Positions 1-9,133 of a stretch of 40,225 nt of DNA are shown in pieces. The stretch lies in contig JAJQFY010000227.1 in assembly GCA_021200935.1 (NCBI GenBank), positions 1 through 40,225 on the forward strand. The letters are read 5' to 3'. Below the pieces are notes generated by a model that was not told the DNA's origin, made no database searches, and saw nothing but the letters and a program-made list of their open reading frames with translations. Position 1 is the stretch's first letter. Each line of letters begins with the position of its first letter. The position numbers were made by a program, and so were the translations under genes. Origin of the DNA: Oscillospiraceae bacterium (GTDB lineage Bacteria; Bacillota; Clostridia; Oscillospirales; Oscillospiraceae).

Positions 1-613
1 CCCGGCCGGGGCGGGTGGGGTGGGGGTCGAACCAGACGGTTTTGCCGACGGCGATATCCCTGGCGTTATACCAGTCGTACAGGAGCTTTCCGGGGTCGCC
101 CTTGGGGCGTTTATAGGTCTGGCCCAAAAATTCCACGCCCTCCATTTTATTCACCTTCCGCACAATGCGGGACAGGGGGGCCGGGTTCACGTCTATGGCC
201 TGTCGCCAGCGCTCCAGGGTCTCGCCGCTCATGTTCCAGACGCCCAGGCCCCAGCTATAGCTCTCCGCGTGGATGCCGAACCAATACTGGGGCATGGTGG
301 TGTACAGCTCCGCCGTCACCCCCAGGGAGAACCACAAATGGTCGTTATACGGCCCCCGGCCATAGAGCCGCCTCGCGTCCCGGTAGATGCGGGATACATG
401 CACCTCCGGCGCGAGGCCGGGCATACGCTCCTCCAGCCGGTCCCGAAGCTGCCAGGCCAGGGCCTGGACAGGCCGATGCAGACAGCGCTCAAATTCCTCC
501 TTATGGGCCAGGAACCAGGGCTTTTCATTGTTAAAGGAAAGGCCCCACAAAAAATCTCTCAGCTCCCTGGGAAAGCCCTCAAAGGGCGGTATCTCTTTTG
601 GTATGGTCTGCAT
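1..613 (-). CDS. DUF2461 family protein (partial, runs off window start)
   Basis: Reverse-strand translation from CAT at 611-613 gives MQTIPKEIPPFEGFPRELRDFLWGLSFNNEKPWFLAHKEEFERCLHRPVQALAWQLRDR..., open to the window edge; missing from the ORF track because the stop lies outside the window. Pattern matches the DUF2461 family. Confidence 0.8.
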   Translation of the reverse strand, partial: MQTIPKEIPPFEGFPRELRDFLWGLSFNNEKPWFLAHKEEFERCLHRPVQALAWQLRDRLEERMPGLAPEVHVSRIYRDARRLYGRGPYNDHLWFSLGVTAELYTTMPQYWFGIHAESYSWGLGVWNMSGETLERWRQAIDVNPAPLSRIVRKVNKMEGVEFLGQTYKRPKGDPGKLLYDWYNARDIAVGKTVWFDPHPTRPGR

Positions 614-1265
614 ACGTCTCTCCCTGTCCATAGGTTCCGAATCTCTTGCGGGCGCGAGCCATTTCATCCGCCGTCAGCAGCACCGGCTCCCGCCCTGCGG
701 CGAGACAGCGCAGATAGATGTCCGCGCAAAACTCTATCTCCTGCGCGAGCTGGAAGGCGGCGGGCAAATCCTTCCCCAGGGCCACCAGACCGTGATTTGC
801 CAGCAGCACCGCGTCGCAGCCGTCCGCCGCCTCCACGGCGGCCTGTGCAAGCTCCGGCCCGCCGAAATCCCGGTAGGGGGCGCAGGGTATCTCATCCCTG
901 CCGGAAAGGGCCACCAAAAAGCTGACCGCGGGCAGGGGCAGCCGCAGGCAGGCCAGGGCTGTCACCGCCGGGGAATGGGTATGCGCCACGGCGCTTCTGT
1001 CAGGCCGGGCCTGATAAAACAGCAGGTGCATAGGCGCCTCGGAGGAGGGCTTTCGCTGTCCGTCGGCAACGGTTCCGTCCGGGTTTAAAACGGTCACATC
1101 CTCCGGCCTGATGGCGTCATATTCCATACCGCTGGGGCTGACGGCCACAAGGCCCGCCTGCCGGTCATAGACGCTGAGGTTGCCCCCTGTGCCGGAAGTC
1201 AGCCCGGCAGCGATGAGCCTCCGGCCATAGTCCGCCACCAGGGTTCGTTCTCTCTCCAATATCAT
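579..1265 (-). CDS. class II aldolase/adducin family protein (fuculose-phosphate aldolase-like)
   Basis: TSGTGGNLSVYD, SPSGMEYD, SEAPMHLLFYQARPD, AHTHSPAVTALA and LLANHGLVALG motifs of class II aldolases. Confidence 0.88.
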   Translation of the reverse strand: MILERERTLVADYGRRLIAAGLTSGTGGNLSVYDRQAGLVAVSPSGMEYDAIRPEDVTVLNPDGTVADGQRKPSSEAPMHLLFYQARPDRSAVAHTHSPAVTALACLRLPLPAVSFLVALSGRDEIPCAPYRDFGGPELAQAAVEAADGCDAVLLANHGLVALGKDLPAAFQLAQEIEFCADIYLRCLAAGREPVLLTADEMARARKRFGTYGQGETYADHTKRDTAL

Positions 1266-2176
1266 GGCTGGCCCTCAAAGAAGCGGCGGGGGTTATCCTC
1301 CAATATCTCGGTAATGTCCGCCTCTGTCATGCCCCCGGCCCGGAGCAGGGGCAGGGCCTGGGTGTGAACCACGGTGAAATCCGTCACCTGCTCCCGGCTC
1401 TTTTCCCAGCTATCCCAAAAGGCCAGGTACACCGCCGCGTCGTGGGACAGGAGGATGCGGTTTTGATAGCCCATGGAGCAGAGCCAGAGAATATTGTCCG
1501 TGACGGCCTGGACGGAATTGTCCCTGCCGCAGTAGCCCAGCCGGTCAAAGCCCAGATAACAGCCGGTCTCCGCCACAGCCTTGAGATAGTCCCGGTCGTT
1601 GGTGTCCCCGGTGTGGCCCAGGATGATGCGGTGGGCGGGAACGTATTTCCCCAGCCGGTCGAAGGCGTCCAGTCCCACCCCAAAGGGGCTGGCGGTGTGG
1701 CAGAATATAGGCAGATCCCGCTCCGCCGCCACCTGGCCGGTGACGGCCAGCAGCTTCTCCATCAGGGGCGTCACTCCCTGGCGCTCCACAGCGCACTTCA
1801 TAATGCCGCACTGGGCCGCGTCGGCGTACATGAAATCGTGGATTTCCTCCGCGCTGCGCTCCTGAAGCCACGGCTCCTCCTGGAAATAAAAGCCGCAGGA
1901 GGCAATGATGTTCAGCCCCGTGGCCTCCGCCGTGGCCCGGATAAGAGACAAATCCCGCCCCAGGTTATAGGGTGTGCCGTCCACAACGGTCTTCACCCCC
2001 ATGGCCTGCACCGGGGCGAACGCCTTTTTCGCCAGGGCCACCACCGTGTCCCCGTCAAAGAATTTATCCCCAAAGCTCATCCGCATAGACCAGTCGGCGC
2101 AGCTAATATGCTCGTGCATCAAAGTCGGCCCCAGATCCGCCGTGTCAATAGGGCCAAGAATGGATTGTATCTTCAT
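1262..2176 (-). CDS. phosphotriesterase-family (PTE-like) amidohydrolase/lactonase
   Basis: MKIQSILGPIDTADLGPTLMHEHISCADW start (HxH), FCHTASPFG, ILGHTGDTND, ILLSHDAAVY metal-ligand motifs. Internal ATG at 2176 preferred over the 2263 start in the track. Confidence 0.85.
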   Translation of the reverse strand: MKIQSILGPIDTADLGPTLMHEHISCADWSMRMSFGDKFFDGDTVVALAKKAFAPVQAMGVKTVVDGTPYNLGRDLSLIRATAEATGLNIIASCGFYFQEEPWLQERSAEEIHDFMYADAAQCGIMKCAVERQGVTPLMEKLLAVTGQVAAERDLPIFCHTASPFGVGLDAFDRLGKYVPAHRIILGHTGDTNDRDYLKAVAETGCYLGFDRLGYCGRDNSVQAVTDNILWLCSMGYQNRILLSHDAAVYLAFWDSWEKSREQVTDFTVVHTQALPLLRAGGMTEADITEILEDNPRRFFEGQP

Positions 2177-2195
2177 GCTGTGCAGCCCTCCTCTC

Positions 2196-3494
2196 TTACC
2201 ATATTTGTAAACGGTTGGCTTCCTTCCGCAGCTCCGCCCGGAAATCGGGGTGGGCCACGGCAATCAGCTCCTCCACCCGCTGGCGGATGGATTTCCCCCG
2301 CAGGTGGGCCACGCCGTACTCCGTCACCACCATATCCACAATGTTCCGGGGAATGGACACCACGCTCCCCGCCGTGAGCTGGGGGACAATGCGGGAAATG
2401 GTGCCGCTCTTGGCGGTGGATTGGAGGGCGATAATGCCCCGGCCATTGTTCGCGTGAAACGCGCCGTAGGCGAAGTCCCAGGCCCCGCCGGTGCCGGAAT
2501 ACTGCTTGCCAAGCAGGGTCTCCGAGCATATCTGGCCGGTCAGGTCAATCTCCAGCGCCGTGTTCACGGAAACCATGTTGTCGTTTTTGGCGATATTAAA
2601 GGGGTCGTTTACATAATGCACCGGCAGCAGCTCCACCATGGGATTTCCGTTGATGTAGTCATACAGCCCCTGGTCGCCCCAGGCGAAGGCGGCAATGGAG
2701 CGGTTGCGGTAGAACATCTTCCGGCTGTTGCTCACGGCGCCGCACTCCATCAGCTTGCCCATGGCGGAGCCCAGCATTTCCGTATAGATGCCCAAATCGT
2801 GCCGATCCATCAGCCGCTCGGCCACCGCGTCCGGCATACCGCCGATGCCGAGCTGAATGGTGTCCCCGTCGTGTATCAGGCTCGCGGCGTAGTCCGCGAT
2901 GGTCTCCTGCACCTGCGTCCGGGGATAAACGGGCGAGGTGGAGACCTCCCGCTCCCCTGCCACAAAGTAATCCACCTTCTCCGCCGATATGCGGGTGGTG
3001 CCGCTGGTATAGGGGAGGTTGGGGTTTATCTCCAAAATCACGGTCTCACAGGTGTCGAACAGCTCCAGCTCCATCTGCTGGCTGGTGGACATGCACACAT
3101 AGCCGTATCGATCCATAGGGGCCACCGCCCCCACGAACACATTGGGCCGCTTGGTCTCATACATGGCCTGGAAGCACATATGCAGGTTATTCGGCACAAA
3201 GCTGACCCGCCCGGTGGAGTGGAGCCGCCGCAGGCTCGGCCCGTAAAAGATGGAGAGAATGGAGATCACGTCCTCCATTCCGTCCATGGTCAGGAAGGGG
3301 TATTCCTCCTGGGGGTTCGCCAGCCAAATGGTCACATCCCGGACGCCCCGATCCCGTATCTCATGGAGGCGGCGGAGAAATTCCACCGGCTCGTTCCCGT
3401 AGGCCGCCACCGCGATCACGTCCCCGGTCTTGATTTTCCCCAGCACCTCGTCCATGGAGATGAATTTTGAATCATACAGCTTATATTTATCCAT
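2196..3494 (-). CDS. acetyl-CoA hydrolase/transferase family (4-hydroxybutyrate CoA-transferase-like)
   Basis: 432 aa with IQLGIGGMPDAV, EMLGSAMGKLMECG, GKQYSGTGGAWDFAYGA, VVTEYGVAHLRGKSIRQRVEELIAVAHPDFR, typical of this CoA-transferase family. Confidence 0.9.
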   Translation of the reverse strand: MDKYKLYDSKFISMDEVLGKIKTGDVIAVAAYGNEPVEFLRRLHEIRDRGVRDVTIWLANPQEEYPFLTMDGMEDVISILSIFYGPSLRRLHSTGRVSFVPNNLHMCFQAMYETKRPNVFVGAVAPMDRYGYVCMSTSQQMELELFDTCETVILEINPNLPYTSGTTRISAEKVDYFVAGEREVSTSPVYPRTQVQETIADYAASLIHDGDTIQLGIGGMPDAVAERLMDRHDLGIYTEMLGSAMGKLMECGAVSNSRKMFYRNRSIAAFAWGDQGLYDYINGNPMVELLPVHYVNDPFNIAKNDNMVSVNTALEIDLTGQICSETLLGKQYSGTGGAWDFAYGAFHANNGRGIIALQSTAKSGTISRIVPQLTAGSVVSIPRNIVDMVVTEYGVAHLRGKSIRQRVEELIAVAHPDFRAELRKEANRLQIW

Positions 3495-3687
3495 AAAAAT
3501 AAAAACACGCCCTTCATCTAAAACATTCTTGCCTTCTTATTGTACCATAAAAACCCAGCCCGGAACAACTGTCTTGCTTATATGATTTCTGTAAATATGT
3601 AATGTTCATTTTATGACGGTATTTCCCGTTTCCGGCCCTTCTCCGTCCATTTCTGAACGATGCCCGGCCTTTTGCGCGGAACGCCGT

Positions 3688-5769
3688 TCACACCGGGGGC
3701 AGCAAATCCCGCATACTGTCCAATCCGATCACGATGGTGGAGGCATTGTGCATAAACGCGGTGGCCGTCGGCTGGGCCGCTCCCAAAAGTCCCAGGGCGA
3801 TCAGCGCGCCATTCACGCCCATAATGGCCCTATAATTGCGGTCAATGCGCCTCATCATGGCGCGGCTGAGACGGCGGAGCGTCACAAGCTCTTCCAGGCT
3901 CCCGGCGGCAATCGTGATGTCCGCGATCTCGCGGGCTGTGGCCGCGCCGTCGCCAATGGCGATGCCCACGTCCGCCTCAGACAGCGCCGGAGAGTCATTG
4001 ATACCGTCTCCGATCATAACCACCTTATGGCCCGCGGCCCGTTCCTTTTGGATAAAGGCAGCCTTGTCCTCCGGCAGAACCTCCGAGTAATAGGCGTCCA
4101 CACCCACACGGGCGGCAATGGCGGCGGCTGTTCGCTCGCTGTCCCCGGTCATCATAACGATGTTTTGAAATCCCTCAGCCCGTAGTCCGGCAATCGCGGC
4201 AGGCGCCGACTGCCGCAGGGGATCCTCCACACAGATGACCGCCGCGAGCTGCCCGCCTATGCCCAAAAACAGATAGGAGCAATCCCCCGGCAGCCGATCC
4301 AGATCGGCCCTATGCTCCTGCTGAACCGTACAGCCCTCGTCCTCAAAGACAAAGTGATAGCTGCCAATGACCACACGTTCCGCGCCGATATGGCTTGCGA
4401 TTCCATGGGCCACAACATAATCCACACGAGAGTGCATTTCCTCGTGATCCAGACCGCGATCCTTAGCGGCCCGAACAACTGCCTTCGCCATGGAATGAGG
4501 AAAATGTTCCTCCAGGCAGGCCGCCACCCGCAGCATTTCATCCTCATCCCACCGGGCAAAGGGAATCACCTGCCGAACGGTGGGCCGGGCCATCGTCAGC
4601 GTGCCGGTCTTGTCGAACACGATGGTGTCCGCCTGGGCCAGCGCTTCCAGATATTTTCCGCCCTTTACCGTGATGTTGTGGGCATTGGCCTCCCGCATGG
4701 CGGACAGAACGGTGATAGGCATGGCCAGCTTTAAGGCGCAGGAAAAATCTACCATCAGCACACACATGGCCTTGGTCACGTTCCGGGTCAGCAGCCACAC
4801 AAGGACAGTCCCGGCCAGTGTATAGGGTACCAGCCGGTCAGCAAGATGCTCCGCCTTGCTCTCCACCGCCGACTTCAGCTTTTCCGAATCCTCAATCATG
4901 GCAATAATGCGCCCATACCGCGTGGAGCCGGAGACAGCCCGCACCTGAACGGTCAGCGACCCCTCCTCTATTGCCGTACCGGCATACACATAGCTGCCGG
5001 GTATTTTCCTCACCGGCTGGCTCTCCCCCGTCAGGGAAGCCTGGTTCACCATAGCCTCCCCCTCGACCACGTCGCCGTCAAAGGGAATAGAGCTGCCCAT
5101 ATAGACCGCCACCTGGTCGCCCGGTTGTATCGAAGCGGCTGGGACAGGGATATCCTGACCGTTCACCCGCTTAAACACCTGATCGACGCGCAGGGCCATA
5201 CTCCGCGCCAGATCACCTACCGAGCGCTTGTGCGTCCAGTCCTCTAAAAGCTCGCCTACCCCCAGCAAAAACATGACGGAACCGGCGGTATCCGCGTCGC
5301 CCCGAAGAATGGATACGGCAATGGCGGAAGCGTCCAGAACCGGCACCTCCATTTTTCCCCGGCGCAGGCAGTCCAGCCCCTTGGTTATGTAGCGGACAGA
5401 ACGAATCACGGTCAGAACCGTCCGCACAGGGGCAGGAAGGAACGCTTTAAACAGCACCCGCCGCGCCACCTGCAGAACCAGCTTCTCCTGAAATTCTCCG
5501 TTCAGCGCACGAGTGGAGCTGTCCAGCATCTCCTGCGGAGGCTGAACCCTTTCATAACGGGATTTCCGCAGCGCCTCGATCAGCGCGGCCCGCTCCCCCG
5601 TATATTCCACGGCGGCGTCCGCAGTCCGTTCGTACACCTTGACGCGGGTAACGAACTCCAGTCCCTCCAAATAATACTGCAGCGTGTCCGCCTGGGCGCA
5701 GGTCATGGCGTCCTGATCCATATGCACCCGCAGACGGCCCGCTATAGCGTGTTTTATGATAAATCTCAA
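3688..5769 (-). CDS. heavy-metal translocating P-type ATPase (CtpC-like P1B)
   Basis: DKTGTLT, TGES, MIGDGINDSPALSEADVGIAIGDG motifs. TTG start at 5769 (MRFIIKHAIAGRLRVH...) preceded by GGGAG about 9 nt upstream is preferred over the tracked ATG at 5856, whose extension runs across a hairpin. Confidence 0.9.
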   Translation of the reverse strand: MRFIIKHAIAGRLRVHMDQDAMTCAQADTLQYYLEGLEFVTRVKVYERTADAAVEYTGERAALIEALRKSRYERVQPPQEMLDSSTRALNGEFQEKLVLQVARRVLFKAFLPAPVRTVLTVIRSVRYITKGLDCLRRGKMEVPVLDASAIAVSILRGDADTAGSVMFLLGVGELLEDWTHKRSVGDLARSMALRVDQVFKRVNGQDIPVPAASIQPGDQVAVYMGSSIPFDGDVVEGEAMVNQASLTGESQPVRKIPGSYVYAGTAIEEGSLTVQVRAVSGSTRYGRIIAMIEDSEKLKSAVESKAEHLADRLVPYTLAGTVLVWLLTRNVTKAMCVLMVDFSCALKLAMPITVLSAMREANAHNITVKGGKYLEALAQADTIVFDKTGTLTMARPTVRQVIPFARWDEDEMLRVAACLEEHFPHSMAKAVVRAAKDRGLDHEEMHSRVDYVVAHGIASHIGAERVVIGSYHFVFEDEGCTVQQEHRADLDRLPGDCSYLFLGIGGQLAAVICVEDPLRQSAPAAIAGLRAEGFQNIVMMTGDSERTAAAIAARVGVDAYYSEVLPEDKAAFIQKERAAGHKVVMIGDGINDSPALSEADVGIAIGDGAATAREIADITIAAGSLEELVTLRRLSRAMMRRIDRNYRAIMGVNGALIALGLLGAAQPTATAFMHNASTIVIGLDSMRDLLPPV

Positions 5770-5823
5770 ATTGTATCTCTCCCATTCAGGGCTGACCGTT
5801 TCACAGCCGCCCGCTGTATAAAG

Positions 5824-5851
5824 TTTTCCCGGCGCAGCAGCGCCGGGAAAA
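5824..5851 (-). terminator. intercistronic stem-loop (terminator/attenuator-like) between the DUF6110-like gene and the P-type ATPase
   Basis: Perfect 12-bp stem ttttcccggcgc / gcgccgggaaaa with a 4-nt loop. Confidence 0.6.
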
Positions 5852-5862
5852 GCCATTGCAAA

Positions 5863-6156
5863 TTATTCAGCCTCCGTCGGTTCAGGCGTCGATTCCTCCT
5901 CCGCCTCGACCACCACATCTTCAAAGGCGGCGGTCTCCGAGGCGGCGGCGCGGGCTGCATTGACCTCTCTGGCCTCAGCCAGAATGTCCTCCGCGTTTTC
6001 CTGCACGGCGCTGACTGTTTTCATTACGCTGTCCTTTGCCCGCAGCGCAGCGGCGGCACACTGGACATAGACCTGTTTCGCTTCCTTGCTGCAAAGGAGC
6101 TTAACGCCCACGGAGCCAAGCACCATTCCGCCCAAAAATATACCAAATGCTCTCAT
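5863..6156 (-). CDS. small membrane-anchored protein, DUF6110-like
   Basis: MRAFGIFLGGMVLGSVGVKLLCSKEAKQVYVQCAAAALRAKDSVMKT...; N-terminal TM plus acidic tail; SD GGAGGTATATACGG before ATG; directly upstream of the ATPase. Confidence 0.7.
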   Translation of the reverse strand: MRAFGIFLGGMVLGSVGVKLLCSKEAKQVYVQCAAAALRAKDSVMKTVSAVQENAEDILAEAREVNAARAAASETAAFEDVVVEAEEESTPEPTEAE

Positions 6157-6266
6157 AATCCGTATATACCTCCGATCCCTTTTCCAAAGTGTTTTTCTTT
6201 TTCCTTTTCGCCCATTGACTGGGCAAACTGTACGCAGCCATATTCCGACTGCCGCGCTATATTTTT

Positions 6267-6295
6267 ATTATAAGCTCGTCCCCCTGGTTTGTCAA
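6267..6295 (-). promoter_or_regulatory. consensus sigma-A promoter for the DUF6110-like/ATPase operon
   Basis: Reverse strand TTGACA-N17-TATAAT (-35 at 6290-6295, -10 at 6267-6272). Confidence 0.75.
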
Positions 6296-6366
6296 GAATC
6301 AGCAAAATCGGAGCGACGCAGGAACAGGCGCTTTTCTCTCCTTCTCCAAATTGGCGAATCCGGCAG

Positions 6367-6395
6367 TTGACGGGGGCAACTTCTCATGTTATAAT
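6367..6395 (+). promoter_or_regulatory. sigma-A promoter for the CNNM/CBS gene pair
   Basis: TTGACG (6367-6372) - 17 nt - TATAAT (6390-6395). Confidence 0.7.
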
Positions 6396-6488
6396 ATTGT
6401 AATATTTTAGCTCCGCACCGGCCTGGGCCGGGGCGGGCGGCGGGCCTGGCCCGCTATCCTACCAAGAAATAAGAGGTGGTTATCCCCC

Positions 6489-7778
6489 ATGGATGATGGC
6501 AGTTGGCTGTCGATCCTGGCGCTGGCCCTGCTTTTGCTCGGCGCAGCCTATTTTGCACTGATGGAGTCCTCCTTCGCCTGCGCCTCCCGCGCCCGCGTTC
6601 GCGCCCGGCAGGAAAAGGGCGACGCCCAGGCGGAGAAGGCCCTGTGGATTCTGGACAATTTTGACCGGGCCATTACGACCATCCTAATTGGCACAAACAT
6701 CATTCACCTGTCCGCCGCCGCCATTGTCACCCTGCTGGTCACAAGGCTGTGGGGAACAGGCGCTGTTGTTTGGGGTACGCTCGTCACCACGCTGGCGCTG
6801 TTTTTCGCCGGGGAGATGCTGCCAAAAACCATAGCGCGCAAATACAGCGAGCGAATCTGTCTCAGGTTCGCGGGTTCGCTGTGCTTTTTTATGCGTATTT
6901 TCACCCCCATTTCCGCCGTGCTGACCGCCATCGGCCAGGCCGTGGCGAAGCTGACGCCGGGAAACGAGGAGGAGGTCTCCGTCACGGAGGACGAGCTTTA
7001 CGACATCATTGAGGACATGACCGACGCCGGGAGCCTGGAGGAGACCCAGGGCGACCTGGTGCAGTCCGCCCTGGAATTTGGGGACATCACCGTGGATCAC
7101 GTCCTCACGGCGCGGGTGGACATGGCGGCGGTGGACATATCCTGGCCGGTGGACAGGGTCATGGACTTTATCCGCTCCCACCGGCACAGCCGCCTGCCTG
7201 TATACGACGGGACGGTGGACAACATTGTCGGCGTTCTGCAAATACGCAAGTACATAAAAACCTGGCTGGAGCAGGGGGACAGCGTGGAGCTGCGGGCGCT
7301 TCTGGACGAGGCGTATTTCGTCCCCGCCGGCACCAACGTAGACGCCCTGCTGCCGGAGATGAGCAAAAAGCGGCTGAATATGGCCATCGTCACCGACGCC
7401 TGGGGCGGCACCCTGGGTCTTGTAACGGTGGAGGACATATTGGAGGAGCTGGTGGGCGAGATTTGGGACGAGGAGGACGTGGTAGAGGAGCATTTCCATC
7501 CCCTGGGCGGGGGCCGATATGAGGTAGACGCCCAGATGGACGCGGACGAGGTCTTTGAGCTTCTGGGCTACGATGACCCGGAGGACGACCCGGAGCTGGC
7601 CCACAAGTCCCTGACGGAGTGGACGCTGGAGCAGTTCGAGCTGATGCCCGCCCAGCGGGATAAATTCCTGTACCACGACCTGGAATTTACCGTGTCCGAC
7701 ATCTACAAGCACCGCATCCGCAAGCTGGTTGTCCGGCAGCTTCCCGGCCAGCCGGAGGAAGGAGGCCAGGAGGCATGA
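6489..7778 (+). CDS. hemolysin C/CorC-type CNNM-CBS domain transporter-like protein
   Basis: 429 aa; CNNM membrane domain (EMLPKTIARKYSE), CBS pair (DHVLTARVDMAAVDI, HRHSRLPVYDGTVDNIVGVL, MAIVTDAWGGTLGLVTVEDILEELVGEIWDE), CorC_HlyC C-terminus. Confidence 0.92.
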   Translation: MDDGSWLSILALALLLLGAAYFALMESSFACASRARVRARQEKGDAQAEKALWILDNFDRAITTILIGTNIIHLSAAAIVTLLVTRLWGTGAVVWGTLVTTLALFFAGEMLPKTIARKYSERICLRFAGSLCFFMRIFTPISAVLTAIGQAVAKLTPGNEEEVSVTEDELYDIIEDMTDAGSLEETQGDLVQSALEFGDITVDHVLTARVDMAAVDISWPVDRVMDFIRSHRHSRLPVYDGTVDNIVGVLQIRKYIKTWLEQGDSVELRALLDEAYFVPAGTNVDALLPEMSKKRLNMAIVTDAWGGTLGLVTVEDILEELVGEIWDEEDVVEEHFHPLGGGRYEVDAQMDADEVFELLGYDDPEDDPELAHKSLTEWTLEQFELMPAQRDKFLYHDLEFTVSDIYKHRIRKLVVRQLPGQPEEGGQEA

Positions 7779-9034
7779 CTGGTTACATTGTGGCTCTGCT
7801 CATATGCGTGGCCCTGTCCGGCTTTTTCTCCGCCTCAGAGATGAGCCTCTCCTCCGCCAACCGCCTCCGGCTGGAAAACGCCGCGGAGGACGGCAGCCGT
7901 TCCGCCAGGACGGCCCTGGAGCTTTTGGACAGATTTGAGGACGCCCTGAGCGCCATTTTAATTGGAAACAATCTGGTAAATGTGGCCTCCTCCTCTCTCT
8001 GCTCCGTGATCGCCCTGGGGCTGGCCGCCAGCACCGGCGCGGCGGAGGGGGCCTGCGCCACCCTGGCGACAGTGATTGACACGGTTATTATTATCGTCTG
8101 CGGCGAGACGATCCCCAAGATTCTGGCAAAGAAAAACGCCAACCGCCTGGCCCCCGCCGTGGCCGGGCCGGTAAAGGGGCTGTCCATCGTCCTAAAGCCC
8201 CTGATCTGGTGCGTCACCTCCCTGATTAATCTGATTACCGGCCATCTGCCGACAGACGACGAGGAAAACGACCAGGAGGCGGCGGTGGAGGAACTGCAAT
8301 CCATTATCGAGACCGCCGAGGACGAGGACGTGCTGGACGAGGAGCGCAGCGAGCTGCTCCAGGCCGCCCTGGATTTTGGGGATATCTCCGCCAGCCAGGT
8401 TATGACCTCCCGGGTGGATATGCTGGCTATCAACATCGACGACAGTTGGGAGGACATTCTCCGCCTCGCCGCCGACGCCCCCTATTCCCGCCTGCCGGTA
8501 TACGAGGGGGACACGGACAACATCATCGGCATTCTGCATCTCAACGCCCTGTACCGGGCCATGCTGGACGGGGAGGCCCACGACCTGCGGCCTCTGCTCA
8601 GCCAGCCCTGCTGGATTTATAAAACCGTAAAGCTCCCCGCCGTGCTGGAGCAGCTTCGCTCCCGCCAGACCCATCTCGCCATCGTCACCGACGAGTACGG
8701 CGGCACCGCCGGGGTCATCACCATGGAGGACGTGCTGGAATCCCTGGTGGGCGACATCTGGGACGAGACGGACGAGTTCGCCCCGGAGGTGGTGCAGACC
8801 GGCGACGGCCTGTGGGAGCTGGACGGAGACCTGCCCATTGGGGATTTCCTGGAGCTGACCGAGCTGGACGAGAAGTCCTTCGACTTTGAAAGCGAGACCG
8901 TGGGCGGCTGGGTCATGGAAATGGTAGGCGGTTTCCCCGCCCCTGGCTGCCGCGTGACCTACAAAAATCTCACCGTCACCGTCCTGGAGGCCGACGGCAA
9001 GCGGGTGGAAAAGCTCCGGGTGGAGCAGGAATAA
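7775..9034 (+). CDS. hemolysin C/CorC-type CNNM-CBS domain protein (tandem paralog)
   Basis: 419 aa; GFFSASEMSLSSANRLRLEN, GETIPKILAKKNANR, QVMTSRVDMLAINID, LAIVTDEYGGTAGVITMEDVLESLVGDIWDE. Overlaps the previous gene by 4 nt. Confidence 0.92.
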   Translation: MTGYIVALLICVALSGFFSASEMSLSSANRLRLENAAEDGSRSARTALELLDRFEDALSAILIGNNLVNVASSSLCSVIALGLAASTGAAEGACATLATVIDTVIIIVCGETIPKILAKKNANRLAPAVAGPVKGLSIVLKPLIWCVTSLINLITGHLPTDDEENDQEAAVEELQSIIETAEDEDVLDEERSELLQAALDFGDISASQVMTSRVDMLAINIDDSWEDILRLAADAPYSRLPVYEGDTDNIIGILHLNALYRAMLDGEAHDLRPLLSQPCWIYKTVKLPAVLEQLRSRQTHLAIVTDEYGGTAGVITMEDVLESLVGDIWDETDEFAPEVVQTGDGLWELDGDLPIGDFLELTELDEKSFDFESETVGGWVMEMVGGFPAPGCRVTYKNLTVTVLEADGKRVEKLRVEQE

Positions 9035-9057
9035 CGGACGCCTCAAAGCCTAAACGC

Positions 9058-9098
9058 GGAAAACCCGCAGCGACTGTTGAACAGACGCTGCGGGTTTT
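9058..9098 (+). terminator. intrinsic terminator-like hairpin
   Basis: aaaacccgcagcg / cgctgcgggtttt. Confidence 0.7.
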
Positions 9099-9133
9099 GG
9101 GTTAGGGGGGGTACAGCCGCTTACGCCGCAGGC

